Shown piece by piece: positions 7,749 through 16,172 of a DNA stretch of 64,000 nucleotides. How positions within the stretch are numbered: the stretch's first letter is position 1; the number at the start of each line of letters is the position of its first letter. This stretch comes from Nitrospirota bacterium (GTDB taxonomy: Bacteria; Nitrospirota; Thermodesulfovibrionia; Thermodesulfovibrionales; Dissulfurispiraceae). The notes under the pieces were generated by a model. It saw only the letters and a program-made list of their open reading frames with translations, was not told where the DNA came from and ran no database searches. Both the position numbers and the translations under genes were made by a program. The stretch spans positions 1-64,000 of the forward strand of contig JAJYVD010000007.1 of assembly GCA_021792185.1 (NCBI GenBank), in the 5' to 3' direction.

Positions 7749-10211
7749 TTACAGCTTCGTCGCTATTTTCTCTATGACGTAATTCTCGATTATATCCCCG
7801 ACTTTGATGTCATTGAAATTCTCTATCATGATCCCGCACTCGTAGCCTGTCTGCACATCCCTGACATCTTCTTTAAAACGCTTCAATGACCCTATCTTGC
7901 CCTCATAAACAACTATATTATCCCTGATAATCCTAATCCCGTCGCTTGCGCGGCTTATTGAGCCGTCTATAACGTAACATCCTGCGATCGTGCCGAGCCT
8001 TGACACCTGAAATGTATTTCTTACCTCCGCCCTGCCCAAAACCTTTTCCTTAAGCGTAGGCTCAAGCATTCCCTCAAGGGCCTTCTTTACGTCTTCTATG
8101 GCGTTATAAATGATGTTATACAACCGGATATCGACGCCCTCTTTCTCCGCAAGCTGCGACGCCTTAAGCTCAGGACGGACATTAAAACCTATTATTATCC
8201 CGTTTGAAGCCGCGGCCAGCATCACGTCCGATTCGTTTATGCCTCCGACAGCGGCATGAATAACCCTTACTTTCACTTCAGGATGAATTATGCCTTCAAG
8301 AGAACCCCTCATAGCCTCGACCGATCCCTGCACATCGCCTTTTATCACAATACCGAGCTCTTTTACCTGTCCTTCCTGTATCTTCGCGTACAACTCGTCG
8401 AGCGTTAATTTCTTATGCCGCGCAGCCTCCGCAAGCCTCTGTTTCTGGAGCCGCGCAAGGGCTACCTGTCGGGCTCTCTTCTCGTCCTCGACACAGGTAA
8501 ACGCATCTCCGGCAGTAGGGACTTCCGAAAAACCGATTATCTCCACGGGGGTCGAAGGCCCTGCATGGCTTATCCTCTTACCCGTATCATCGATCAATGC
8601 CCTTACCTTGCCTGACGTGGTTCCGGCGACAAAGGCATCTCCTATCTTTAATGTCCCTGAGTGAACAAGCACCGTCGCCACCGGTCCCCTTCCCCTATCG
8701 AGCTTTGCCTCGACAATAGTTCCAAGGGCGGGCCTGTTCGGATTTGCCTTTAATTCCATAACCTCCGCCTGAAGCAGTATCATCTCAAGCAGGTGCTCAA
8801 TGCCGATCTTCTGTTTTGCGGAAACCTCGACAAAAATATTCTGGCCTCCCCATTCTTCCGATATGATCCCGCGTTCGGACAGTTCGTTCCTGACCCTTGT
8901 AAGATTCGCTTCCGGCTTGTCTATTTTATTGACCGCCACAACGATAGGCACGTTAGCGGCCTTTGAATGGTCTATGGCCTCAACCGTCTGCGGCATAACG
9001 CCGTCATCGGCAGCTACGACGAGGACTACAATATCGGTAATCTTTGCCCCTCTTGCCCTGAGCGCAGTAAAAGCCTCGTGACCGGGGGTATCGAGAAATG
9101 TTATGTCCTTTCCCTGAAGGGATACTTTATACGCGCCTATATGCTGCGTAATGCCGCCTGCCTCGGTCTCGGTAACCTTGGTCCGGCGTATCGCATCGAG
9201 CAGCGAAGTCTTTCCGTGGTCTACATGCCCCATTATCGTAACTACAGGCGGCCTTGGCCCAAGATTTGACGCATCCTCCGTGACCTCTTCAATAATATCG
9301 AGATGCTCGGCCGTTACAGCATCAACCTTCACACCAAAGCCTTCGGCGACGATCATGGCCGCATCCATATCAACGGGCTGGTTAAGGGTAGCCATGTATC
9401 CGAGTTCCATAAACTTCTTAATGACATCCGGAATCTTCTGGCCTATCAACTCGGCAAATTCCTTAACCGTCGTACCTTCTTCCAGTTTTATGGACTTCTT
9501 TCTCGGCGCTGTTATCGGAGGGGGAGCCGCCGGTTCGGCCTTCCTGAATTTATCTTTTATTTTCCTTCCGGACCTCTGTTCGACCCACTTCTTGGGCTCG
9601 ATCTTTTTGATTGCCTGAAACGCCTTCTGCATCCCCGGCTTAACCTTGAACTTCTCTACCTTCTCGACCTCTATTTCCTTTTTGAACCTATCGGGTATCT
9701 TTATCTCTTCCTCTTCAGGAAGCGCAACAGCAGGCGCCTTTTCTTCTACTGCGGGCGCTTCTTCAGGCGCAAGTTCTATCTCCGGTTCCTTTATCTCAAC
9801 CGCTGCTTCAGCCGCTGCGGGTACTGCCGGTTGAGGCGGTCTCTCTGCCTTCTCCGGTCTTTCCTCTTTTTCTATCTTTTCAGGCTTTTCGGCAGGTTTT
9901 TCTATCGGCTTTTCCGCCTTCTTAGGCTCTTCTATCTTCTCTATCTTCTTAACCTTTTCGACTCTTTCAGGTTTTTTCGCCTCTTTTGCGGGAACGGCCT
10001 TCGCCTTGGGTTTTGCGGCCTTCTTCTGCTTGAATATCTGCCTTATCCTGTCCGCTTCTTCGACGGTAAGCTTGACGAGAGTCGTGCCCCTTTTAAACTC
10101 CACGCTTCTGAGCCGCGCAAGTTCCTTAACGATATCGGTGGCTTTCACATCTATCTTAGCTTCTTTTAATTCCTTCGCCAGTTCAGTGCTTTTTATTTCC
10201 TTATCGGGCAT
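7749..10211 (-). CDS. infB: Translation initiation factor IF-2
   Basis: The 820-residue IF-2 has an N-terminal IF2_N domain, then a long Lys/Glu/Pro/Ala-rich linker (about 70-230) and a second IF2_N-like segment ([19 protein letters not shown]). The GTPase domain carries GHVDHGKTS (G1), DTPGHEAF (G3) and NKID (G4), followed by domains II-IV. It delivers fMet-tRNA to the 30S subunit. The start has a good ribosome-binding site (GGAGGTTGA). It leads the leftward infB-rbfA-nrnA cluster. Confidence 0.97.
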   Translation of the reverse strand: MPDKEIKSTELAKELKEAKIDVKATDIVKELARLRSVEFKRGTTLVKLTVEEADRIRQIFKQKKAAKPKAKAVPAKEAKKPERVEKVKKIEKIEEPKKAEKPIEKPAEKPEKIEKEERPEKAERPPQPAVPAAAEAAVEIKEPEIELAPEEAPAVEEKAPAVALPEEEEIKIPDRFKKEIEVEKVEKFKVKPGMQKAFQAIKKIEPKKWVEQRSGRKIKDKFRKAEPAAPPPITAPRKKSIKLEEGTTVKEFAELIGQKIPDVIKKFMELGYMATLNQPVDMDAAMIVAEGFGVKVDAVTAEHLDIIEEVTEDASNLGPRPPVVTIMGHVDHGKTSLLDAIRRTKVTETEAGGITQHIGAYKVSLQGKDITFLDTPGHEAFTALRARGAKITDIVVLVVAADDGVMPQTVEAIDHSKAANVPIVVAVNKIDKPEANLTRVRNELSERGIISEEWGGQNIFVEVSAKQKIGIEHLLEMILLQAEVMELKANPNRPALGTIVEAKLDRGRGPVATVLVHSGTLKIGDAFVAGTTSGKVRALIDDTGKRISHAGPSTPVEIIGFSEVPTAGDAFTCVEDEKRARQVALARLQKQRLAEAARHKKLTLDELYAKIQEGQVKELGIVIKGDVQGSVEAMRGSLEGIIHPEVKVRVIHAAVGGINESDVMLAAASNGIIIGFNVRPELKASQLAEKEGVDIRLYNIIYNAIEDVKKALEGMLEPTLKEKVLGRAEVRNTFQVSRLGTIAGCYVIDGSISRASDGIRIIRDNIVVYEGKIGSLKRFKEDVRDVQTGYECGIMIENFNDIKVGDIIENYVIEKIATKL

Positions 10212-10246
10212 TCAACCTCCGTTTTTTCGATCACTTTCATGCGGGC

Positions 10247-10275
10247 TTGTAACATTATTCCTAAAATGTTATCAT
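10247..10275 (+). promoter_or_regulatory. rpmB promoter with embedded inverted repeat
   Basis: TTGTAA at 10247-10252 and TATCAT at 10270-10275 are spaced by 17 nt. A 7-bp inverted repeat (TAACATT at 10250-10256, AATGTTA at 10265-10271) lies inside and could be an operator. Confidence 0.5.
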
Positions 10276-10317
10276 AAAAGACTTTTTTTATGCAATGAAA
10301 CAAAGGAGGACTTGATT

Positions 10318-10506
10318 ATGGCAAGCTGTTCCGTATGCGGAAAGAAAAAAACAGTCGGCAACAACGTAAGCCATGCGAACAATAGGACAAAGCGAGTCAT
10401 GATGCCGAATATACAGCAAATCAGGATCGCAACGCCCGGAGGCACAAAAAGGGCATATGTATGCACTCGCTGCATCCGCTCCAAGAAAGTAGTAAAAGCG
10501 GCCTAA
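10318..10506 (+). CDS. rpmB: 50S ribosomal protein L28
   Basis: The 62-residue protein starts [20 protein letters not shown] and contains [11 protein letters not shown] and [10 protein letters not shown]. The paired CxxC motifs (C4/C7 and C51/C54) mark a zinc-binding L28 variant. ATG 10318 follows a strong AGGAGG site at 10304-10309. It is monocistronic or leads the rightward DUF721-trpC genes, after a microrepeat spacer. Confidence 0.96.
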   Translation: MASCSVCGKKKTVGNNVSHANNRTKRVMMPNIQQIRIATPGGTKRAYVCTRCIRSKKVVKAA

Positions 10507-10593
10507 TCGCGTAAAGCGCCGAGGGTTATAGCGTTATAGCGTAAAAAAAGAAAATTCGCAATAACCCTTCACGCTATAACACAATAACGCTTT
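10507..10593. repeat. Intergenic microrepeat hairpin
   Basis: Units AGGGTTATAGCGTTATAGCG face CAATAACCC and ACGCTATAACACAATAACGC, giving alternative hairpins between rpmB and the DUF721 gene. Confidence 0.65.
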
Positions 10594-11058
10594 ATGAAAT
10601 CAGTCGGCTCTCTGCTCTCATCTCTTCTCAAGAACCTCGGCATCGAGGATAAAATTGCGTTGAGTTCCTTGCAAAAGGAGTGGCGCAGCCTGTTCAACGA
10701 ACCTCTCTCCCTCCACACCTATCCGACGGACATGAAAAACGGCGAATTGTCCGTCAATGTGGACTCTCCTGCATGGCTCGCGCAGCTTAAATTTTTCAAG
10801 CAGGAAATGACAAAAAAACTTGCCGCCTACGGCATTAAAGAGATAAGATTTAAACACGGAACGGTCTATCATAAAAGCGGGCAAGGGACTAAGGGCAAGA
10901 GACAGAACGATTTCGAACAAAAGTCTAAACATATAGCCCCTTCCGACCTCCAATGGATCGATGAAACAGTCTCCGCCGTAGCCGATACCGAATTAAAGGA
11001 AGACATAAAAAGGGCGATCGAAAGCACGCTCCGAAGCCGGAAAAACAAATCGTTATGA
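10594..11058 (+). CDS. DUF721 / DciA-like protein
   Basis: The 154-residue protein has an N-terminal DUF721 domain (about 5-95). It contains the aromatic-basic pattern LQKEWRSLFNEPLSLHTYP, a SPAWLAQLKF stretch and an IKEIRFKHG strand. DUF721 includes DciA, the ancestral loader of the DnaB helicase. The C-terminal third is charged and less conserved. ATGA overlap with trpC at 11055-11058 indicates translational coupling. Whether it loads helicase here is inferred from family only. Confidence 0.75.
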   Translation: MKSVGSLLSSLLKNLGIEDKIALSSLQKEWRSLFNEPLSLHTYPTDMKNGELSVNVDSPAWLAQLKFFKQEMTKKLAAYGIKEIRFKHGTVYHKSGQGTKGKRQNDFEQKSKHIAPSDLQWIDETVSAVADTELKEDIKRAIESTLRSRKNKSL

Positions 11059-11837
11059 ATATATTGACAAAAATAATCGACAAAAAGGCCGAACGTTTAT
11101 CATACGCTAAAAGCGCTGTCCCGATTCACGAACTCAAAAAACACATGACGGACATGGAAGGCGCGAGGAATTTCAAAAAAGCGGTAACAGGCGGCGGGAA
11201 GATAAGGCTCATAGCGGAGATAAAAAAGGCGTCGCCCTCAAAAGGCATTATCAGAAAAGATTTCGACCCTGTAAGGATAGCGGCCGTCTATGAAGAAAAA
11301 CCGGTCAGTGCCGTATCCGTTCTGACGGAAGAAGACTTTTTCCATGGACATCTCTCTTATATCAAGACGGTAAAAGAGATAACCTCAAAGCCGGTATTGA
11401 GAAAGGACTTCGTCTTCGACGAATACCAGATATACGAGTCGAGGATGAATCATGCGGACGCTATATTGCTGATCGCGGCTGCGCTTGAAAAAAATCAGGC
11501 TCAAGAATACCTGCATCTCGCAAAAGAGATAGGGCTTCATGTATTGTTCGAGGTTCACGATGAAGACGACCTCGAAAAGGCGCTTTCAATAGATGCGGAT
11601 ATAATAGGAATAAACAACCGCAATCTCAGGACATTAAAGATAGATCTCTCCACAACCTTTACGCTCAAAAAAGAAATACCAAAGGATAAAATAGTTGTAA
11701 GCGAAAGCGGAATAAAAAATAGAGATGATGTTATCAGGCTTCTGGACGCTGGCATCGACGCGATGCTCATCGGCACTTCATTGATGGAAGCGGAAGACAT
11801 AGGAAAAAAGATAGATGAATTAATCGAAGACCGCTGA
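11055..11837 (+). CDS. trpC: Indole-3-glycerol phosphate synthase
   Basis: The 260-residue TIM barrel has the IGPS signatures LIAEIKKASPSKGIIRKDFD, SVLTEEDFFHG, PVLRKDFVFDEYQ, GINNRNLRTL and VSESGIKNRDDV. The length is normal for a monofunctional TrpC. It closes the ring in tryptophan synthesis, converting CdRP to indole-3-glycerol phosphate. No other trp gene is in the window. The gene is coupled to the DUF721 gene upstream. Confidence 0.95.
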   Translation: MNILTKIIDKKAERLSYAKSAVPIHELKKHMTDMEGARNFKKAVTGGGKIRLIAEIKKASPSKGIIRKDFDPVRIAAVYEEKPVSAVSVLTEEDFFHGHLSYIKTVKEITSKPVLRKDFVFDEYQIYESRMNHADAILLIAAALEKNQAQEYLHLAKEIGLHVLFEVHDEDDLEKALSIDADIIGINNRNLRTLKIDLSTTFTLKKEIPKDKIVVSESGIKNRDDVIRLLDAGIDAMLIGTSLMEAEDIGKKIDELIEDR

Positions 11838-11844
11838 ACAAAAA

Positions 11845-11868
11845 GGGCGAACCGTGGGAGGTTCGCCC
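11845..11868 (-). terminator. Intrinsic terminator of the leftward sulfur operon
   Basis: A nine-base stem (GGGCGAACC paired with GGTTCGCCC) is followed on the minus strand by five T (11840-11844). It lies 41 nt past the usp stop codon. A second stem (GGCGGGG/CCCCGCC, 11874-11903) precedes it. Confidence 0.8.
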
Positions 11869-11909
11869 AAAGAGGCGGGGATGGAGGGTGGGGAGGCCCC
11901 GCCTATCTC

Positions 11910-12365
11910 TTATCGATGCACCAACACAGAAATCTTTGAACCGGCTAAAACCTTTGTCGTTACGCTGCCCAGGAAAGCGCCTATGCCTCCCCTGCCGTGG
12001 GATGCCATAATAATAAGGTCACAGCCCTTATCTTGCGCTGCCTTTATTATCTCATCGGAGGGTGATTCGCCTCTTACATAAAAACACTCACAGGGCACCC
12101 CTGCTTCCTTTGCGGTATTCTCGATCACCGAAATATACCTCGCTGCCGCGCACTCAAAGGATGCCTCGAATTTAGTCCTGAACATCTTGCCTTCCTCCGT
12201 GTTTTCAGGCGCCCATACGTCCCATATATCGCCGGGGGTGGGCTTCGGTATTACATAAAGCCCGGTTATCTTTGCATTAATGGATTTAGCGAGTTCTACC
12301 CCTCTCTTTACAGCTTCTTCAGACAGCTTTGAGCCGTCCGTAGACAATAGAATATTCCTATACAT
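11910..12365 (-). CDS. Universal stress protein (UspA family)
   Basis: The 151-residue protein starts MYRNILLSTDGSKLSEEAVK and ends with the ATP-binding signature MASHGRGGIGAFLGSVTTKV (G-2x-G-9x-G-S/T). This places it with nucleotide-binding Usp proteins. It is the last gene of the leftward sulfur operon, preceded by a clear GGAGG site, and is followed by a strong terminator. Its role in sulfur handling is unknown. Confidence 0.9.
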   Translation of the reverse strand: MYRNILLSTDGSKLSEEAVKRGVELAKSINAKITGLYVIPKPTPGDIWDVWAPENTEEGKMFRTKFEASFECAAARYISVIENTAKEAGVPCECFYVRGESPSDEIIKAAQDKGCDLIIMASHGRGGIGAFLGSVTTKVLAGSKISVLVHR

Positions 12366-12376
12366 ATATCCTCCGA

Positions 12377-12613
12377 TTACTTCTGGATTACAAAGCTGAT
12401 GCTGCCGCTTTCGTCTTTCGTTTCCAGAAGTTTATAGCCGCTCCTCTCGCAGAGGGCTGGAATACTGTGCTTGGTGCTGCTGTCATTCGCCATAACATGT
12501 AGAACCTGACCCTTTTCCATGCTCTTTAACGTACTCATGGTCATCACCATCGGCCTCGGGCATACCAGACCTTTAACATCAAGGACTTTATCGATTTTGA
12601 TTTCCGTTGTCAT
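12377..12613 (-). CDS. TusA-family sulfur carrier protein
   Basis: The 78-residue protein has the TusA signature VKGLVCPRPMVMTMSTLKSM, in which Cys18 of the CPxP motif carries persulfide. The C-terminal beta strand ends SGSISFVIQK. The gene directly follows a YedE permease, the common pairing in which YedE imports a reduced sulfur species and TusA accepts it. The start has GGAGG upstream. A second, unusual TusA paralogue is encoded at 23390-23668. Confidence 0.92.
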   Translation of the reverse strand: MTTEIKIDKVLDVKGLVCPRPMVMTMSTLKSMEKGQVLHVMANDSSTKHSIPALCERSGYKLLETKDESGSISFVIQK

Positions 12614-12622
12614 TTTACCCTC

Positions 12623-14029
12623 CTATTCTTCCATATATTTTTTGAATGTTCTGCCTGCAAACCATGTCATCACAAGTGCCCATATAAGCACGACACTTAT
12701 GGTAAAAACGACAGCTATGGGATAGCTCCCGAATATTTGAGGCAGATATACATCCGTTATATTCTTTGAACCGTACGGTGCGAATATGGTCTTAAACCAT
12801 GCCTCCTCCCTCATCGGGAAGAGCCATGAGGAAACACATATGAGCGTTAAGAGCCCTACCCATATTTTCACCTGCCCTTCGGCAGTTCTCCAGAGGCTGT
12901 CGCTGACGCATGCGCCGTTGAGCGCCATGCCGAGCCCGAACAAGGCTGAACCGATGAGTATCCCTATACCTGCAGGGCTTATGGCGAATATCTCGGCATA
13001 GGCAATATCAGGGGACACGGAGCCAAGGAGCTTGAATGGAAGAAAACCTATTACCAACAGTGCGTAGAGAAGCGCCATTGCCCTCGACATATCGCTGAAG
13101 CCTGTTAAAAAGGGCTCCCTGTATGCATAAGCAAAGCACATGCCTCCCCTCTGCATGGCAAACCCTGTAAGTGTTGCTGCCAGAAATGACATGGAGAGGG
13201 CAGGGTAGCCGATTTTGGTAAACCGTGCCAAAACAATGAACATGATAAGCGTAAGGATTACTGCCGTTACCGGCTGAAATCTTATACCGAAAGGCTCTCC
13301 TCCGTCCGCATTAGCCGGCATTTTAGGCCATATGGTCTTTGTCTTTTCAAAATGCATTAACGGCACATAGCCTGCTCCGTCGGCAGCGCATGACAGGGAT
13401 GCAAGCCTTCGCTTCTCAAGCCAGACGATTATCTTTGCCCCAAAGAATGAACCTATGGTCATGCCTATAACCATTTCGATAGCCTGAACACCCATAGCGC
13501 CTATATTGGTAGTGCTCACAAGGGGACAACCGAACATAAAGACCGCGCCTATTCCCATCATTACGCCGCCGGAAAGCGCAAGTCCATACTCTGTCTTGTC
13601 AAGCGGCACCTTGAGCGAGAACTCCTTTGCTAAAAGCGCTGCAATAAGCCCCCCGAATAGTATGCCGAGCATCGTCCCTGCCGTCGGCTCAAGGAACGGA
13701 TTTGGATACTGGACAAAATAATTTATGGTCTGACCGTCGGGCCATATATAACCGTTGAAAGGATAGTGGGGCAGCCCTATCTTGCCGAGGAAGCTGTTGA
13801 TAATGCCGCCGAGTTCTTTGAGTCCGAGGAATGTTCCCAGAGGTTTTGCCTGATCATAGGGATTCTCGCCCGTCACTGTCCTCGACAGTGACCATACGGC
13901 TACTCCGTATGCTATTATCCCCGAAAGCGCCATAAATATAGCCGCTATCCAGAGTGGCCATTTTTCTCTGAAAAATTTTTTATACCACGAGTCCCACCAG
14001 CCTTTTATACCGAAATCGAAATCGCCCAT
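12623..14029 (-). CDS. YeeE/YedE-family sulfur-compound permease
   Basis: The 468-residue polytopic protein contains paired sulf_transp (DUF395) repeats with the family's Gly-rich helices and single cysteines: MFGCPLVSTTN, QRGGMCFAYAYREPFLTG and ALNGACVSDSLWR. In thiosulfate transporters of this family (TsuA/YeeE) such in-line cysteines relay the substrate across the membrane. Adjacent TusA and rhodanese genes fit uptake of thiosulfate or another sulfane donor. The substrate is not determined. The protein is longer than the second YedE at 23668-24795. Confidence 0.88.
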   Translation of the reverse strand: MGDFDFGIKGWWDSWYKKFFREKWPLWIAAIFMALSGIIAYGVAVWSLSRTVTGENPYDQAKPLGTFLGLKELGGIINSFLGKIGLPHYPFNGYIWPDGQTINYFVQYPNPFLEPTAGTMLGILFGGLIAALLAKEFSLKVPLDKTEYGLALSGGVMMGIGAVFMFGCPLVSTTNIGAMGVQAIEMVIGMTIGSFFGAKIIVWLEKRRLASLSCAADGAGYVPLMHFEKTKTIWPKMPANADGGEPFGIRFQPVTAVILTLIMFIVLARFTKIGYPALSMSFLAATLTGFAMQRGGMCFAYAYREPFLTGFSDMSRAMALLYALLVIGFLPFKLLGSVSPDIAYAEIFAISPAGIGILIGSALFGLGMALNGACVSDSLWRTAEGQVKIWVGLLTLICVSSWLFPMREEAWFKTIFAPYGSKNITDVYLPQIFGSYPIAVVFTISVVLIWALVMTWFAGRTFKKYMEE

Positions 14030-14058
14030 TTTATCTCTCCTCCCTTTTCAGACTTAAA

Positions 14059-14535
14059 TTAACAACCTCCGACACCCGGCGGCAAAAGCATAAACTGTAT
14101 TGTGCCTTTACCTATCTCTTTACCTGTTGCGGCATCCTTTGCCGTAACTGCCATGTCGAACTTGCCGAGCGGTTTCCCCGGCGGCACCGTGAACAATACG
14201 GATGACGAAGCCTTACCGCCCTTAACGGCAACCTCATCTTCCATTACATCGATACCGAGATCCGCAAATTTCTTCGGTATCTCAAACTTCACCTTTTTCA
14301 CATTTCCTGTAACAGTAAATTCGAAAGGCAATGTAACAGCCCTTCCGAGGGCTATCTGCGCCCTTGTAATCCCGGGCCTTCTCGGAATCCATTTAAAACC
14401 CTTGACATCCTCGGCATGTGCTTCGGATACCAATGAAACCGTAGTCTGTGCATTTTTAAATCCGCTTAATAAAGGCATTGTTAAAAATGCCAACGCCACC
14501 ATAACCGCCAACACCGTTCTCTTTTTAGTTTTCAC
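14059..14535 (-). CDS. Exported protein ending in Gly-Gly-Cys, candidate sulfur carrier
   Basis: Not recognised as a named family. The 158-residue product has a signal peptide ending near AHA41 and an Ig-like beta-rich region with strands such as TLPFEFTVTGNVKKVKFEIP. It ends exactly PPGVGGC. Cys158, the last residue, is the only cysteine. The ending recalls the SoxY swinging arm (GGCGG), where a terminal Cys binds thiosulfate sulfur. Neighbours are a YedE permease, TusA, DsrE/F/H-like proteins and a secreted rhodanese. A periplasmic sulfur-carrier role is inferred. The start is GTG 14535 with GGAGG upstream. Confidence 0.7.
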   Translation of the reverse strand: MKTKKRTVLAVMVALAFLTMPLLSGFKNAQTTVSLVSEAHAEDVKGFKWIPRRPGITRAQIALGRAVTLPFEFTVTGNVKKVKFEIPKKFADLGIDVMEDEVAVKGGKASSSVLFTVPPGKPLGKFDMAVTAKDAATGKEIGKGTIQFMLLPPGVGGC

Positions 14536-14578
14536 CTCTTACACCTCCATATTGAATTAATGTTTTGCCTAAAAAGTC

Positions 14579-14743
14579 TTATTGAGAAACAGGTTCCTGT
14601 GCCGCCTTCATCTGCTCTGCCTGCTTAGCAAGGTCCCTTAACGGTTTGTCAAGCGGCGGCAGTATAAAACCCAGAGACAAAAGGGCAATAATAACCGACA
14701 CCCACAGCCACGGTAATGTAAGACCACCTTTTACCTCACCCAT
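14579..14743 (-). CDS. Small 54-residue membrane protein of the sulfur operon
   Basis: The frame from ATG 14743 encodes one transmembrane helix (about 11-30, WLWVSVIIALLSLGFILPP) and a charged helical tail (DKPLRDLAKQAEQMKAAQ). It lies between the DsrH-like gene and the GGC-ending exported protein on the same strand, and a G-run precedes the start. The helix could anchor a relay complex or partner the YedE permease, but this is only an inference from position. Confidence 0.65.
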   Translation of the reverse strand: MGEVKGGLTLPWLWVSVIIALLSLGFILPPLDKPLRDLAKQAEQMKAAQEPVSQ

Positions 14744-14795
14744 TTTTACCCCCTATCCTTTAACGAAGTCTTTAATAAAGGCCGCAAAGAGCCTT

Positions 14796-14966
14796 TCACC
14801 AGGATATAACCCTGTCATAATTAAATATGTCTTCCACGAGACTCTCATAAGAAAAATCACCATTTGCAAGGTCGATGACCTTCACATCATATTTCGCTTT
14901 ATGAACATCTATTACTCCGTTTGCGGTTTCATCCGGCTCGGATTTAAGCAAATGCAAGACCTTCAT
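14796..14966 (-). CDS. Short DsrH/TusB-like protein
   Basis: The 56-residue product starts MKVLHLLKSEPDET and ends with DRVISW. The beta-strand start and terminal Trp resemble TusB/DsrH, though it is shorter than the usual about 95 residues and lacks a cysteine. It directly follows DsrF-like and DsrE-like genes, completing a DsrEFH/TusBCD-type order. In such complexes the D/E subunit accepts sulfur from TusA. A GAGGAGG site precedes the start. The family call relies on context and a short match. Confidence 0.65.
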   Translation of the reverse strand: MKVLHLLKSEPDETANGVIDVHKAKYDVKVIDLANGDFSYESLVEDIFNYDRVISW

Positions 14967-14984
14967 AATCCTCCTCGATACGGC

Positions 14985-15266
14985 TCAATACGGCAGGATA
15001 TTGTCATATTCAAGAAGTTTTCTTGCCATATCTTCCATGGTTATATATTGAAAATCCGTCCCCTGCCGCATTGTGAAAACTTTTATAACGCCCAGTTCCG
15101 CCATTTCTTTCATCCCCTCAAGCTGAACAACTGTCTCATCGTCATTCTTAACAGGTTGAGTTATGAATACGTCTATTGTGTCATCGAGGACAGTGAGACC
15201 GACGCTCATTCTGAACGCCTCTGCCTGTCTGTCCCTAACGACTACCGCTATTATCTTCGCACCCAC
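14985..15266 (-). CDS. DsrF/TusC-like DsrE-family protein
   Basis: The 93-residue product has an alpha/beta DsrE-family start (GAKIIAVVVRDRQAEAFRMS, VGLTVLDDTIDVF) and ends with a helical segment and DNILPY. It has no cysteine, as is normal for the non-catalytic F/C subunit. It is the second gene of an E-F-H-like set. GTG 15266 is chosen because GGAGG lies 7 nt upstream. Confidence 0.75.
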   Translation of the reverse strand: MGAKIIAVVVRDRQAEAFRMSVGLTVLDDTIDVFITQPVKNDDETVVQLEGMKEMAELGVIKVFTMRQGTDFQYITMEDMARKLLEYDNILPY

Positions 15267-15280
15267 TTATTTCCTCCTTC

Positions 15281-15583
15281 CTATAAAACAATAACCCTGT
15301 CCGCATCGTGGTTCATGGCTGCGTTGTTGTACTGGCTGCCGCAGATTATATCTTCTGGAACGCCTTCTTTCGAGACGTTGAAGACATGGGTGCTGTGGTC
15401 GCAAAAACTCATAGACACGCCCTTTGCATTACAGAGATCTCTGAAGGCAGGCTCGCCGAGAAGCCTGACGCCTTCGTCCATATTAAATATCATGACCTCA
15501 TGCCCTTTTTCTACAGCCGCCTTTGTAATGCCCAATATATGTCCGAGGTTCTTATCTGTATTCACTAAAATGCCCAGTTTCAT
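15281..15583 (-). CDS. DsrE/TusD-like sulfur-relay protein
   Basis: The 100-residue protein starts MKLGILVNTDKNLGHILGIT and carries Cys61 in GVSMSFCDHSTHV, near the position of the sulfur-accepting cysteine of TusD/DsrE. A second Cys51 is nearby. The fold is the DsrE alpha/beta type. It overlaps the archaemetzincin gene by ATGA at 15580-15583. The in-frame GTG at 15589 is less well placed relative to GAGGTG. It is the probable catalytic member of the E/F/H-like trio. Confidence 0.8.
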   Translation of the reverse strand: MKLGILVNTDKNLGHILGITKAAVEKGHEVMIFNMDEGVRLLGEPAFRDLCNAKGVSMSFCDHSTHVFNVSKEGVPEDIICGSQYNNAAMNHDADRVIVL

Positions 15584-16152
15584 GCGCACATCACCTCTTT
15601 AATATGTTCATCCCGTATTTTCACTTTGTCTCTATCGGACGGGATCCTTGTATCCAATGCCTTTCGGCATTTGATGCAGAATTCTTTACCTTTGTAATCG
15701 GTATCCGAAAGGTTATATGAGAAATACATTACGCACCTGTTATTATTGCAATGGGCAAGCCCGTATGTGTGTCCGAGTTCGTGAATTGCGGTTTTAACGG
15801 CCCTTTCAACCGACCGGCCGCTTCCCTTTTTGAACCGCGCGATGGAGACAAGGGCAACAGAACCGGCTTCATCAGCAAGGCCGAATACATAATTCAAGTC
15901 AGGGATATAGAGGTCGACATCGGTGATGCCGAGCAGCCTGTGAGGAGTTTCCCCTCGAACCCCTTCCATGAATCTCAGGAAGGCTTCGGCAGAATATTGG
16001 TTCCTCTGGCGATTATAGGCGGATTCATGGTATTGCTGCATCTCATTAACTATTGCAGTTGTTCCGAAACTCATGCTCACCTGAGTTGCAACTTCCATAA
16101 TAAGACCGCCGTCAATATCACCGAGCGGAACTATCTTTATCCTTTCACCCAT
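15580..16152 (-). CDS. amzA: Archaemetzincin-like zinc metalloprotease
   Basis: The 190-residue protein has the archaemetzincin signature HELGHTYGLAHC (H124, E125, H128, H134, C135). It is followed by C140-V-M and the second zinc-site cysteines C159 and C162 (EFCIKC). The N-terminal part includes LLGITDVDLYIP. AMZ proteases are common in archaea and patchy in bacteria; their substrates are little known. Here the gene is translationally coupled to a DsrE-like gene and follows a secreted rhodanese, so it belongs to the sulfur operon. No signal peptide is seen. Confidence 0.88.
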   Translation of the reverse strand: MGERIKIVPLGDIDGGLIMEVATQVSMSFGTTAIVNEMQQYHESAYNRQRNQYSAEAFLRFMEGVRGETPHRLLGITDVDLYIPDLNYVFGLADEAGSVALVSIARFKKGSGRSVERAVKTAIHELGHTYGLAHCNNNRCVMYFSYNLSDTDYKGKEFCIKCRKALDTRIPSDRDKVKIRDEHIKEVMCA

Positions 16153-16172
16153 ATCGACCTCTGATAATCTCC

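Noticed and set aside
9303-10169. 288-residue open frame antisense to infB
   Set aside because: It mirrors the charged IF-2 linker codons, giving Leu/Arg/Phe-rich nonsense with no domain; infB is certain.
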